Notes: a model not told the origin generated them from the letters alone. Shown: positions 1-8,713, counted from the stretch's first letter. The stretch: 43,958 bases of DNA from CAYZXL01 sp964482435 (GCA_964482435.1 CAYZXL010000038.1:1-43958); one strand, 5' to 3'. Made by a program: numbers and translations.

Positions 1-252
1 TAAAGAATCCGAAAAATTCAGTTGACGCCCGCTTTCATAGATGAGGGATTAGCAGGGCGGAAAGCTTTTTCTTGTGTTCACGACGGGGATTCCTTAGTAT
101 CCACGCAGGTGCGGTAGGCTCTGAGGAAGGGGGGTGTCTCCGCACCGAAAAGGGCGCGGCTGATTGACCGGACCAGTCCCCTTCCAAAAGCCGTGGCGTA
201 AGCGCAAGAAACCGAGTGCCGTAGCGTTGACCGCGTAAGTCAAAGAGACCAC
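1..252. other. Leader region upstream of the sugar ABC operon
   Basis: No convincing gene is visible. Open frames here run antisense across the next gene and have no family signature. A TTGACG sits at 21-26, but the hexamer 17 bases downstream (GGGATT) is a poor -10, so I do not call a promoter. A short dyad, TTGAC-N7-GTCAA, lies just before the first start codon. The preceding gene is outside the window. Confidence 0.4.
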
Positions 253-1761
253 ATGCCGGACGTTCCACTCCTTCAGATGATTCACATCAGCAAATCGTTC
301 CCGGGCGTGCAGGCGCTCAACGACGTTTCCTTTGACTTGCAAAAGGGCGAGGTCGTTGGGCTTGTCGGCGAAAACGGCGCCGGGAAGAGCACGCTGATGA
401 AAATACTCTCCGGCGTTTATCCTCCGGACGAGGGGGAGATTTTGATTGAGGGACAACCCGTTCAGTTTTCGTCGCCGAAGGATGCCGCAATGGCCGGAGT
501 GGCAATAATCTACCAGGAGCTGAGCCTTGTGCCGAGCATGTCCGTCATGGAAAACATCCTGATGGGACGTGAGCCGCGCACGCGTGTCAAGACGATAGAC
601 TGGCGGGAAATGGCGCGGGTCGCAACGGACCTCATGAAGCAGATGGAAATGGAAATAGACGTCAGGCGCCCGGTCGAAGAGTTCCCAGTGGCTATCCAGC
701 AGATGATAGAGATTGCGAAAGCTCTGTCTCTCAACGCTCGCGTTCTCATCATGGACGAGCCTACCAGTTCTCTCTCGGAACACGAGACGGAAAGGCTCTT
801 CGATATTGTGCGGAGGCTGAAGGCGAGGGGAGTCGGCGTGGTTTACATTTCACACAAGATGGAGGAAATATATCAGATTGCCGACCGAATCACGGTGCTG
901 CGAGACGGTGCGCACGTCGGGTCTGCTCCGCGGACCGAGCTGCCGGCGGAGAGGATGATTCAGTGGATGGTCGGACGGAAGATAGACCAGTTCTTTCCCA
1001 GCCGCGAGCGGCGAATCGGCAATGAACTGTTGAGAGCCCAGGGTCTGACGATGCCGCAGCCGGGAAAGCCGGGAGTGAAGCTTCTGGACGACGTTTCGTT
1101 TTCCCTTCACTCGGGAGAAATTCTCGGACTGGCGGGACTGAGAGGAGCGGGGAACAGTGAATTGCTGGGGGCGATTTTCGGAAGGTATGGAAGTGTTCCG
1201 ACGGGGGAATTGTACGTCAAGGGAAGAAAAGTCAACATCGTCTCGCCGCCGGAGGCAATCGCGAACGGAATGGCGTATCTGACGAACGACCGGAAAGCGT
1301 CCGGGCTAATTCTGCCGATGTCGGTGCTGCACAATATGACGCTGGTTTCTCTCGGGCGAATGACAAGGCTTGGCTGGCTGAATCCGATGGTGGAGCAACG
1401 GACGTGCGCGCCCTTCGTGGACTCGCTTTCGGTTCGAACTCCTTCGCTGCGAGCAGAAGTCTCAACGCTGAGCGGCGGGAATCAGCAGAAGGTCATCCTT
1501 GGCAAATGGTTGATGAGCGAACCGGTCATCCTTTTGCTCGACGAGCCGACGCGGGGGATTGACGTCGGGGCAAAGGCGGAGATTTATTCCTTGATGAATA
1601 AGTGGGCCTGCGAGGGGAAGGGCATTCTGCTGATTACGTCGGAGCTGCCGGAGCTTTTGGCGATGAGCGATAGGATACTGGTGATGCATCGAGGGAAAGT
1701 AACGGCAGAGTTCAGCCACGAGGAGGCAACCCAGGAGAAGGTCATGGCGGCTGCCATGTAG
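253..1761 (+). CDS. Sugar ABC importer, duplicated ATP-binding protein (RbsA/MglA/XylG type)
   Basis: Cytoplasmic ATPase of a CUT2-class (ribose/galactose/xylose-type) importer, 502 aa, the usual length for this family. It has two tandem ABC domains. The first has Walker A GENGAGKST (about 39-47), a degenerate signature around QQMIEIAKALS, and Walker B VLIMDEPTSS. The second has a degenerate Walker A (GLRGAGNSE, about 295-303), a full LSGGNQQKV signature and Walker B ILLLDEPTRGID. This pairing of one intact and one degenerate Walker A is characteristic of RbsA/MglA proteins. The ATG at 253 has only a weak upstream AGAG. It is the first gene of a three-gene operon, with the permease 4 bp downstream. 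No sugar kinase or isomerase is adjacent, so the substrate cannot be named. The family assignment is firm. Confidence 0.95.
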   Translation: MPDVPLLQMIHISKSFPGVQALNDVSFDLQKGEVVGLVGENGAGKSTLMKILSGVYPPDEGEILIEGQPVQFSSPKDAAMAGVAIIYQELSLVPSMSVMENILMGREPRTRVKTIDWREMARVATDLMKQMEMEIDVRRPVEEFPVAIQQMIEIAKALSLNARVLIMDEPTSSLSEHETERLFDIVRRLKARGVGVVYISHKMEEIYQIADRITVLRDGAHVGSAPRTELPAERMIQWMVGRKIDQFFPSRERRIGNELLRAQGLTMPQPGKPGVKLLDDVSFSLHSGEILGLAGLRGAGNSELLGAIFGRYGSVPTGELYVKGRKVNIVSPPEAIANGMAYLTNDRKASGLILPMSVLHNMTLVSLGRMTRLGWLNPMVEQRTCAPFVDSLSVRTPSLRAEVSTLSGGNQQKVILGKWLMSEPVILLLDEPTRGIDVGAKAEIYSLMNKWACEGKGILLITSELPELLAMSDRILVMHRGKVTAEFSHEEATQEKVMAAAM

Positions 1762-1765
1762 AGCT

Positions 1766-2779
1766 ATGTCTGGCAATACTCCTTTTGCAGCGAGAGCCTG
1801 GTCCGCGCTCAGGAGAATTGGGCGGAATCGTGGGCTATGGGCTCTCGTGGCGGTGCTCATCGTCGGCGGAGTGTTTCCGGGCCGGTCGGGGGAAAGCAAG
1901 CTGGGGGCTTTCTTCACGTGGGACTATCACCGGGACATGCTGCGCGACTACTCGATTCATGGTATCCTCGCGTGCGGAATGACCATCGTGATTCTGACCG
2001 CGGGGATTGACCTTTCGGTCGGGTCGGTTTTAGGAATGACGGCGATGGTCTTTGCGCTTCTGATGATAAAGTTAGGGGCCTCTCCCTTCATCGGCGTCCC
2101 GGTCACCCTTCTCGCGGGAGTCGCGGCGGGACTCCTGAGCGGAGTTGTGATAAGCACGTTCAAGATTCAGCCTTTTATCGCGACGCTGGCGATGATGGTT
2201 TCGGCGAGAGGGCTTGCGAAGTTTATCGGCGGTGGGAGAAAGATTCAGGCGGGACTCCAGCCGCCCCCTTCCGTATTCGAGCACATCAGCTCACAAATTC
2301 TGAACAACAACCTGGCCATCGTAACCATCATCTTCTTGCTGTCGGTGGCCGTTCTGTGGATTGTGCTGAACCGAACGAGGTTTGGCCGGCACCTTTTTGC
2401 CATCGGCGGAAACGACGAAGCCGCGAGGCTCAGCGGCGTGCGGGTTAACCTGGTGAAGGCAATAGCGTACGGCATATCCGGGCTGATGTCGGCGGTGGCA
2501 GGGATTTGCTACGCGGCGAGGACGGAGTATGGCGACCCCGAGGCGGGGACGGGTTACGAGTTGACTGCTATCGCCATGGTTGTCATCGGCGGGACGAGCC
2601 TGGTGGGCGGGCGGGGAGGAATTTTGCTGACCCTGTTAGGGACGCTCATCATAGGCTACATCGAAAAAATACTGAGCATCAATGACGTGAAGATCGCGTA
2701 CCGGTTTATGATTGAAGGAGCGATCATCGTCGCTGCCGTTCTCATTCAACAGACCGGAAGGCGGTCCACGATTTCGTGA
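1766..2779 (+). CDS. Sugar ABC importer permease (RbsC-like)
   Basis: Inner-membrane permease, 337 aa, with about 8-10 hydrophobic segments spread through the chain. The RbsC/BPD_transp_2 hallmark GIDLSVGSVLGM follows the second segment, and the conserved GGNDEAARLSGVRV loop and the stretch AMVVIGGTSLVGGRGG lie in the C-terminal half. It would form the homodimeric channel energised by the upstream ATPase. The start is 4 bp after the ATPase stop, so translation is probably coupled. The N-terminus before the first membrane helix is somewhat basic (several Arg in the first 25 residues), consistent with a cytoplasmic start. It is intact, and the substrate is unknown. Confidence 0.94.
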   Translation: MSGNTPFAARAWSALRRIGRNRGLWALVAVLIVGGVFPGRSGESKLGAFFTWDYHRDMLRDYSIHGILACGMTIVILTAGIDLSVGSVLGMTAMVFALLMIKLGASPFIGVPVTLLAGVAAGLLSGVVISTFKIQPFIATLAMMVSARGLAKFIGGGRKIQAGLQPPPSVFEHISSQILNNNLAIVTIIFLLSVAVLWIVLNRTRFGRHLFAIGGNDEAARLSGVRVNLVKAIAYGISGLMSAVAGICYAARTEYGDPEAGTGYELTAIAMVVIGGTSLVGGRGGILLTLLGTLIIGYIEKILSINDVKIAYRFMIEGAIIVAAVLIQQTGRRSTIS

Positions 2780-2809
2780 AACAATCGGCACGGAAAGGAG
2801 GACATACAC

Positions 2810-3877
2810 ATGAGGAGGCTCAGGTGCGACGCGTACGGTCGTCTCTCTGTTTGGATGATGTTTTTGCTGCTTGCGATAATCCCGACGGGATGCCGAAAAG
2901 CCGAGAAGGAAGGGGAAGGCGAAAAGGTCCTCATCGGGATGTCGCAATGCAACCTTGCGGAGCCGTGGCGCGTCCAGATGAACAGCGACGTCGCTGCCCA
3001 GGCGAAGAAGTACCGCGAAATCGAGTTTAAGCAAAAGGACGCACAGAACGATGTCATCGTCCAGCAGAGCCAGGTGCGCGAGTTTTTGACGCAGGGGATT
3101 GACCTTCTTATCGTCAGTCCGAAGGAGACTGTGCCGATGACGCGCCCCGTCAAGGAGGTTTACGACAAAGGGATACCGGTGATAGTCCTCGACAGGGAGA
3201 TTCAGGGAACGAGCTTTACGTGTTTCATTGGCGGGGACAATGTTCTGATTGGTCGAGAAGCTGGAAAATACCTCGCCTCGCTTCTGAACGGGCAGGGGAA
3301 TGTCGTCGAGCTGATGGGCCTGATGACTTCGCAGCCGGGCGTTGACCGGCACGAGGGATTCATTCAGGGATTGAAGGAATATGCCCAGGAACACGGCACT
3401 CCCGCCGACGGAATCAAGATTATCTTCTCGGCGGATTGTCAGTGGCTGGAAGAGAACGGGCGGAGAGAAATGGCGTCGGCTCTCGCGCGGTTCGAGAAGA
3501 TTGACGGGGTTTACGGCCACAACGACCCACAGGCTCACGGCGCCTACCTCGCCGCGAAGGGCGAAGGGCGAGGTCGAGAGAAGACCATCAAATTCATCGG
3601 AATTGATGCACTGCCTCACGAAGGCGTGATGTACGTCAAGCAGGGAGTCCTCACGGCGACTCTTGAGTACCCCACCGGTGGGAAAGAAGCGATTGATATA
3701 GGGATGAAAATCCTCAGAGGGGAGGAGGTCCCGAAGTGGATCACCCTGGGGACTCGCCTGTTCACGAAGGAGAACGTGGATAAGGGCGGGCTGGAGATTC
3801 CCGCCAAGGGACCGAAGCGGGCAGACCTGAAGCCCGACAAGCCGCGTCCATCGAAGAAGCTGGCGAAGAAAGGGTGA
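2810..3877 (+). CDS. Sugar-binding lipoprotein of the ABC importer (periplasmic binding protein type 1)
   Basis: Extracytoplasmic solute-binding component, 355 aa. The N-terminal signal peptide has a hydrophobic core and ends in a lipobox (IPTGC, Cys28), so the mature protein should be lipid-anchored. The body matches the Peripla_BP_4 (RbsB-like) fold. It has a first strand VLIGMSQCNLAEPWR, the IDLLIVSP segment, the PVIVLDR strand that often contacts sugar, and a C-terminal lobe with VYGHNDPQAHGAY and FIGIDALPHEG. A strong Shine-Dalgarno AAGGAGG (2795-2801) lies 8 nt before the ATG and fixes the start. The C-terminal tail is Lys/Pro-rich. It lies 30 bp after the permease in the same operon. 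The order ATPase-permease-binding protein, with no catabolic gene, gives no substrate clue. Confidence 0.93.
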   Translation: MRRLRCDAYGRLSVWMMFLLLAIIPTGCRKAEKEGEGEKVLIGMSQCNLAEPWRVQMNSDVAAQAKKYREIEFKQKDAQNDVIVQQSQVREFLTQGIDLLIVSPKETVPMTRPVKEVYDKGIPVIVLDREIQGTSFTCFIGGDNVLIGREAGKYLASLLNGQGNVVELMGLMTSQPGVDRHEGFIQGLKEYAQEHGTPADGIKIIFSADCQWLEENGRREMASALARFEKIDGVYGHNDPQAHGAYLAAKGEGRGREKTIKFIGIDALPHEGVMYVKQGVLTATLEYPTGGKEAIDIGMKILRGEEVPKWITLGTRLFTKENVDKGGLEIPAKGPKRADLKPDKPRPSKKLAKKG

Positions 3878-4017
3878 GCGGTGGCGCCTCATCTATCCGG
3901 AGTGAGCGCCTGTCGGAAAGATGCGCTCGACGAAACGTTAGCTTCCCGGATGCCGGAAGGAATAGCGCAGTAGCGTGAGCATGGGTCGGTCGAAAAAAGT
4001 GGTAGGACGGTCCTGAA

Positions 4018-5523
4018 TTGAGAAGAATCTATCTTGGAATCACAGCGTTCATTTGCGGTTTCTGCGTCATGGGGCTGGAGCTTCTGGGGTTCCGGCTGTT
4101 CGGTCCAGTGTTTGGTTACTCGAGCTACGTCTGGGGAAGCCTCATAGGGATCGTCCTTGCGGCCCTGGCCCTCGGATACATCCTCGGCGGAAGGCTCGCG
4201 GATAAGAAGCCTCGAGCCAGCGTGCTTTTCAAGCGGATTGTGGCGGCGGGCGCGTATTTGTTTCTGACCCTGCTCATTTACACGGACGTGCTCGAAATGT
4301 CGTACATACGGCTCGGAACCATCCTCGGCTCCATGGCGGCCACGTGCATCATCTACGGCCCGCCGATGGTTCTTTTTGGTATGGTCTCGCCGTTTGTCAT
4401 CCGGCTCCTCGCGGCCCAAAAGGACGTGGGGAGAATCGCTGGCGGCATTTACGGCCTCTCAACCATCGGGAGCATCTTAGGGACGTTTGTGACGGCGTTC
4501 ATTTTGATTCGCGCGCTGGGCTCCCACGCGACTCTGCTCCTTTTTGCCTCAACGGTGCTTGTGGTGGGCGTGGTGGGCTTGGTATCTTATGCACCGAAGT
4601 GGGTGGGGGCTCTGGCGCTCGTGGCCATCGCGCCGTTCTCCTTTCCTCATCCCGCCAAGAACGTCCTTCTGCACAAAGAGTCCTTCTACAATGACATTCG
4701 AGTCCTTCGACGAGAGGATGGGAAGACTTCCCTGTCAGTGAATAGATGGACTTCCTATTCCGTGGCAGTGAGCGAGAAAGAAAATTACTTGACGGGGAAC
4801 AGCTACTACGACTATTTCAGCGTCGCCGCGCTTCTTACCGAGCCGAGGGGAATCCTTATCCTCGGCATGGGCGCGGGGACTTCCGTGCACCAGTACCTCC
4901 ATTTCTTCCCGGACGCTCATGTTGACGCGGTCGAAATTGACCCTGAGATTATTCGGATAGCGAAGGACAAAAGGTACTTCGGGGTCAAGGAAAGTCCGCG
5001 CCTGAAGATTTTCACAGAAGATGCCAGACCGTTTCTCAGCAAATCGAAAAAGAAATACGACGTGATTGAGCTGGATATGTTCCAGGGGGGACCGGACGTG
5101 CCCTTCTACGTCACGACGAAGGAATTCTTCGGGCTGGTCGCCGACCACCTTTTGCCGAAGGGCGTCGCGATGATGAACGTTCTGTCGGTGGGCGAGGAGT
5201 CAACGCTGCTGTGCTCGATAGACAGGACGCTCAGGACAGCCTTCCAGACCGTCTTCGCGGTGAGGGTTGAGAAAAGCTCCAACTACATCCTCGTCGGGCT
5301 GAAAGAGAAAGTGGACGTGCCGGGCGGAGTGGCGAAAATCCTGAGAGTGAGGAGGCCGAGTCAGACCGCACTGTTCAGGCTGGTCAACCAGTTCACCGAC
5401 AGTATCGTGTTCTTGCCAGAGGACGAGGAAGCTCACGTTTTCACCGACGACAAAGCGGATGTCGAGCGGCTGACTTTTAAGATGGTGGATAAATATCTCA
5501 GGCAGATTCCGCTGAGAGAGTGA
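4018..5523 (+). CDS. Membrane-embedded spermidine-synthase-like methyltransferase-fold protein
   Basis: 501 aa with two parts. The first ~205 residues hold about six to seven hydrophobic segments. The C-terminal half (about 220-430) is a Rossmann SAM-binding domain like spermidine synthases, with glycine loop ILGMGAGTS (about 280-289), acidic VEIDPEI at the end of strand 2, EDARPF, then DVIELDMFQGGPDVPFYVT followed by a helix. Such fusions are annotated as fused MFS/spermidine synthases. Canonical aminopropyltransferases have GGGDGG at the glycine loop. Here the Asp is replaced by Ala, so polyamine synthesis is doubtful. The start is TTG at 4018: an ATG at 3981 is in another frame and stops at 4016. 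A GGTAGGA lies upstream. It stands alone between the sugar operon and ispA. Confidence 0.8.
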   Translation: MRRIYLGITAFICGFCVMGLELLGFRLFGPVFGYSSYVWGSLIGIVLAALALGYILGGRLADKKPRASVLFKRIVAAGAYLFLTLLIYTDVLEMSYIRLGTILGSMAATCIIYGPPMVLFGMVSPFVIRLLAAQKDVGRIAGGIYGLSTIGSILGTFVTAFILIRALGSHATLLLFASTVLVVGVVGLVSYAPKWVGALALVAIAPFSFPHPAKNVLLHKESFYNDIRVLRREDGKTSLSVNRWTSYSVAVSEKENYLTGNSYYDYFSVAALLTEPRGILILGMGAGTSVHQYLHFFPDAHVDAVEIDPEIIRIAKDKRYFGVKESPRLKIFTEDARPFLSKSKKKYDVIELDMFQGGPDVPFYVTTKEFFGLVADHLLPKGVAMMNVLSVGEESTLLCSIDRTLRTAFQTVFAVRVEKSSNYILVGLKEKVDVPGGVAKILRVRRPSQTALFRLVNQFTDSIVFLPEDEEAHVFTDDKADVERLTFKMVDKYLRQIPLRE

Positions 5524-5546
5524 ATCGGACGCGCGGATTCGGGCCC

Positions 5547-5612
5547 TTTGGAGTGCGGGGGCAATGCTCTCCCGCCGAAGGCGGGACTGAAGCACAGCTT
5601 CGGCACTCCAAA
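5547..5612. repeat. Cloverleaf-like intergenic palindromic element
   Basis: A 66-bp element lying 24 bp after the stop of the spermidine-synthase-like gene. The outer stem TTTGGAGTGC (5547-5556) pairs perfectly with GCACTCCAAA (5603-5612). Inside are two further perfect hairpins: CCCGCC-GAA-GGCGGG (5571-5585) and GAAGC-ACA-GCTTC (5589-5601). The result is a multi-branched, tRNA-like outline. This is the architecture of REP/MITE-type dispersed elements. It could also act as a transcription terminator or an mRNA-stabilising structure. I found no second copy in this window, so membership of a repeat family is inference. Confidence 0.55.
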
Positions 5613-5733
5613 AACTCTCCGTTGATTTGTGCAATAGGCTTCATGATAGCTGTTTGTCAATTCCCGGTCTCGGGAAGGCGTGTGCTGCTAAACTTGACCC
5701 GTACCTAACTGACTGCCAAGAGTTGTCCTCCCG

Positions 5734-6615
5734 ATGAGCATCGAAGGGTATTTGCAGGAACGAAAGAAACTGATTGATGCAGGATTAGAGGCGATTCTGT
5801 CGTCGGAGGAGATGCCTCTCCCAAAGCTCTCGCTGGGCGTTCGACATGCCATCTTCCCCGGCGGAAAGAGAATCCGGCCAATTCTGACTGTGGCGAGTTT
5901 TGAGGCCGTCGGTGGGAAGGGCGAGGAAATTGTGCCCATTGCTTGCTCTGTCGAGCTTATCCACTGTTATTCTTTAGTCCACGACGACCTTCCTGCGATG
6001 GACAACAGCGATTTGCGAAGGGGTCTGCCGACGGTCCACAAGCTGGTTGGCGAAGGAATCGCCGTCCTCGTCGGAGACGAGCTTTTGACGCTCGCGTTTC
6101 AAACGCTGGCGAACCTCAAGGCGATCGGCGATTTGAAACGAACGCGGTTGATCCGCGAGCTTGCCCGGGCGTGCGGGACGTCCGGCCTCGTCGGCGGTCA
6201 GGCCCTGGATTTGGAATCCGAAGGGAAAAGCGTCGAAGAAACAACCGTCCACGAAATCGTCAAGCGCAAGACGGCAGCCTTGATTGAAGCGTCCGTCGCC
6301 ATGGGGGCAATTGCAGGCGATGCGAGCGACCAAGACCTCGCCCGGTTGAGGAAGTACGGAGTTTCCGTTGGAATGGCATTTCAGATTATGGATGACGTCC
6401 TCGACGCCGAAGGCGAAGAGGAGAGGCTCGGCAAGCCCGTCCGCGCCGACGAGGAGAAGAAGAAAGCAACCTATCCTTCATTGATTGGCATCGAGCGCTC
6501 CAGAGAAATGGCGGACCAACTCACCGACGACGCCATTGCCTCCCTCGCCCCCTTCGCCCAAGGAGCCACCCCCCTCCGCCAAGTCGCCCACCTCCTCCTC
6601 CAAAGGGAGGCGTAG
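5734..6615 (+). CDS. ispA: Polyprenyl diphosphate synthase, probable farnesyl diphosphate synthase
   Basis: Cytoplasmic isoprenoid chain-elongation enzyme, 293 aa, the usual size. All class I trans-prenyltransferase marks are present: GGKRIRP (43-49) for IPP binding, the first Asp-rich motif DDLPAMD (84-90) followed by DLRRGLPTVHK, the GLVGGQALDL helix (151-160), KRKTAALIEAS, and the second Asp-rich motif QIMDDVLDAEG (217-227) followed by GKP. The fifth residue before the first Asp-rich motif is Tyr (Tyr79), as in bacterial IspA, which favours C15 product. Geranylgeranyl diphosphate cannot be excluded. It is preceded by a small dyad TTCCCG-GTCT-CGGGAA (5661-5676) of unknown role. No dxs or xseB partner is adjacent, so it appears monocistronic. 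It converges with the HD-GYP gene. Confidence 0.93.
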   Translation: MSIEGYLQERKKLIDAGLEAILSSEEMPLPKLSLGVRHAIFPGGKRIRPILTVASFEAVGGKGEEIVPIACSVELIHCYSLVHDDLPAMDNSDLRRGLPTVHKLVGEGIAVLVGDELLTLAFQTLANLKAIGDLKRTRLIRELARACGTSGLVGGQALDLESEGKSVEETTVHEIVKRKTAALIEASVAMGAIAGDASDQDLARLRKYGVSVGMAFQIMDDVLDAEGEEERLGKPVRADEEKKKATYPSLIGIERSREMADQLTDDAIASLAPFAQGATPLRQVAHLLLQREA

Positions 6616-6926
6616 CCGCAAGCCTGCAGTCCCCGGGAACGTTGTCCAGCCCGTGCGCAGAAAGCGGAGCGGCCATCCAGCCCGCCGGAAACAGCTCTCC
6701 CCACGGCACCAGGACTGCCACGGGGCATGAGCGGGCTGGGCAATCCTCTTCGAGCCGTTGGGTCGTAGGGGGGAGTTCTTCTCTTCGGCGCGGGGATTCG
6801 GTTGCCGCCGGCAGGGGGCCGTTCCCGCAAGCACGGGGAAGGGACTCTTCGAGCGGCCACCTGCCTCACAGGAAGGGACGATTGGGGTGACAAAACGAAG
6901 GCAGACGCTCCGCTTCGCGCGCCGGC
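6616..6926. other. Convergent intergenic region
   Basis: This 311-bp GC-rich spacer lies between ispA and the leftward HD-GYP gene. No reading frame here has a ribosome-binding site or protein-like features, and those that are open run into the flanking genes. The only structure I support is the leftward intrinsic terminator at 6892-6917. No clear terminator for ispA is visible. Confidence 0.5.
6892..6917 (-). terminator. Intrinsic terminator of the FHA-GAF-HD-GYP gene
   Basis: Read on the minus strand, 9 bp after the stop: CGAAG-CGGA-GCG-TCTG-C-CTTCG followed directly by TTTTG. This gives a stem of nine pairs (one G-U wobble, one bulged C), a 3-nt loop and a T-run. Position, stem and T-run together support Rho-independent termination of the leftward pair of genes. 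Confidence 0.6.
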
Positions 6927-8582
6927 CTACAGCCTCGCGCGTTTGTGGCATTCGGGGCAGTGGATGAGGTAGGAATCGGCGGAGTCGGGGCGAACTTCGA
7001 TTTTCGAGGAGCAGTAGGGGCATTCGATGGTCTTGACCTGCTCGGCGGACGAGACCATAGCTTTTGTGATCTTGCCTTTTGTCCAGGCACGGAGGAAAGC
7101 TTCCACGACAGCCGGGTCGAATTGTCGCCCGCTCTCTTCCTTAATGATGCGAATGGCTTCCTCGGCCTCCATCGCTTTGCGGTAAGGGCGGTCGGAGGTC
7201 ATGGCGTCGAAAGCGTCGGCGACGGCGAGAAGCCTCCCTTCGACGGGAATGTCCTCACCTTTGAGATGACCGGGGTGGCCCGTGCCGTCGAAACGTTCCT
7301 GATGGTAGAGGATGAAGGGGAGAAGGGGTTTAAGGAAATCCGCGTCGCGGACAATCCGTGCGCCTATCTCCGGATGGAATCGCATTTGCTCCATTTCCGT
7401 TTCAGTCAGCTTGCTCTTCTTTCCCAGAATGGCATCGTCAATGCCGATTTTGCCGAGGTCGTGGATGGTGCCGCCCATCTCGACGAGCTTGAGACGGTCT
7501 TCGGTCCAGCCCAATTCCTCGGCGATGATTTTAGCGAAAAGAGCTACCCGTCGGCCATGCCCTATGGTGTAGTAATCGCGCATCTCCAGAGAGTCAACAA
7601 TCACCTTCAGGGTGTCGTAGTACGATTTCTCAAGCTGCCGCGAGCGGAGGAGAATCTCCTCGAGGTAACGGGTGTTCTTGACGGCGATGGCGGCGGGTCC
7701 TGAAATTGCCGCGAGAAGCTCCAGCCCTCGCGAGTCAAACTTCTCGACGGCTCCGACGGTGTCCAGGTAGATAATCCCCTGAAGCTCGCTATCGTGGAGC
7801 ATCGGAACGCACATGGCAGATCGAATGTGGTGGAGCGGAATGCTGTGGCTGGAGCGAAAACGAGTGTCCTCGGCGGCGTTGGTCGTGAGAATCGCCTTTT
7901 TTTCGCGGGCGACTTTCGTGAGAAGAGTTCGGCTGACTTCCATGTCCCTGGCGAGGGACGCGTCTTTCGCCTTTTGTGCGACAGGACGGAACTCGCCCGA
8001 GTGCTCGTGCTTGACGAATATGACCCCGCGGTGAGCGGGTATGACTTCCATGACGTAGTCCAGAATGTGGGAGAAAAGAGAGGGTAGGTCATGCTCGAGA
8101 CCAAAAGCTGCGTCCGCTTTCAAGAGGGCTTCGTAATTCTTCCGGAAGAGCTCTGGCTGCTCGCCGGCCGTTCTCAACCGGTCGGAGGGATGCGGAACAG
8201 TTGACGTAAGCTCGATTTCGGCAGCGACGACGTGTTCGGATTCGGGAAGGTCAACGACTCGCGCTGACGTGCCCTTGCCCGGCAGAGGGGATTCTTCCAG
8301 GACAAACTCGAAGGAGAACTCATCAATAGATATGCGGTCGCCGTTACCCAGAAGGCAAGTGCGGACGAGCTCGCCGTTGACCCTTGTGCCGTTTCGGCTG
8401 TCGAGGTCGGTGAGGGAGAACTCATCGCCGTGCCTCTCGATGATAGCGTGGTTGCGGGAGACCTCTGCACCGGTCAACCGGACATCGTTTCGTGGTCCCC
8501 TGCCTATGGAAACCCTGTCTCGGACAGGGAACTTCTGCCCGGTGAGGATACCTGACGTGGCTATGAGGGTCGCATATTGCAT
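6927..8582 (-). CDS. FHA-GAF-HD-GYP protein with C-terminal zinc ribbon (putative c-di-GMP phosphodiesterase)
   Basis: 551-aa soluble signalling protein with four parts. The FHA domain (about 5-95) has VSIGRG, VSRNH and DSRNGTRVNG, the phosphothreonine-binding set. The GAF domain (about 150-305) includes RSAMCVPML and GIIYLD. The HD-GYP domain (about 320-500) has GHGRRVALFA, HDLGKIGI with the metal-binding HD at 374-375, FHPEIG, YHQERFDGTGHP, and AVADAFDAMTSDRPYR. A CxxC...CxxC zinc ribbon (521, 524, 542, 545) ends the chain. HD-GYP enzymes hydrolyse cyclic di-GMP. Here the GYP triplet reads GHP, which may alter activity or interactions. The FHA-GAF half resembles that of the upstream sigma54 activator, 131 bp away on the same strand, suggesting shared ancestry and shared input. 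Only a weak purine-rich stretch precedes the ATG at 8582. Confidence 0.9.
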   Translation of the reverse strand: MQYATLIATSGILTGQKFPVRDRVSIGRGPRNDVRLTGAEVSRNHAIIERHGDEFSLTDLDSRNGTRVNGELVRTCLLGNGDRISIDEFSFEFVLEESPLPGKGTSARVVDLPESEHVVAAEIELTSTVPHPSDRLRTAGEQPELFRKNYEALLKADAAFGLEHDLPSLFSHILDYVMEVIPAHRGVIFVKHEHSGEFRPVAQKAKDASLARDMEVSRTLLTKVAREKKAILTTNAAEDTRFRSSHSIPLHHIRSAMCVPMLHDSELQGIIYLDTVGAVEKFDSRGLELLAAISGPAAIAVKNTRYLEEILLRSRQLEKSYYDTLKVIVDSLEMRDYYTIGHGRRVALFAKIIAEELGWTEDRLKLVEMGGTIHDLGKIGIDDAILGKKSKLTETEMEQMRFHPEIGARIVRDADFLKPLLPFILYHQERFDGTGHPGHLKGEDIPVEGRLLAVADAFDAMTSDRPYRKAMEAEEAIRIIKEESGRQFDPAVVEAFLRAWTKGKITKAMVSSAEQVKTIECPYCSSKIEVRPDSADSYLIHCPECHKRARL

Positions 8583-8713
8583 GGCAAAACCCCGAAAAGA
8601 TGAGCAAGCTCGTCGGTGCGCCCGCGGGACAGCTTATCCTCCTGCCACGTGGCAACCATTGTTGGCTCAACGACGAGAACGCTCTATCCCTCTATCGAAA
8701 CAAATCGCGCCTC

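Noticed and set aside
94..783. 229-codon minus-strand frame over the ABC ATPase
   Set aside because: It is antisense to a clear ABC ATPase gene; its His/Arg-rich sequence mirrors the codon pattern of the real gene.
3886..3920. GGCGC(C)TCA...TGAGCGCC hairpin after the sugar-binding protein, considered as a terminator
   Set aside because: One bulge and no T-run; too weak to call.
8643..8654. 12-bp palindrome TGCCACGTGGCA upstream of the HD-GYP gene, considered as an operator
   Set aside because: Around ten 12-bp palindromes are expected by chance in this window; there is no second copy or promoter beside it.
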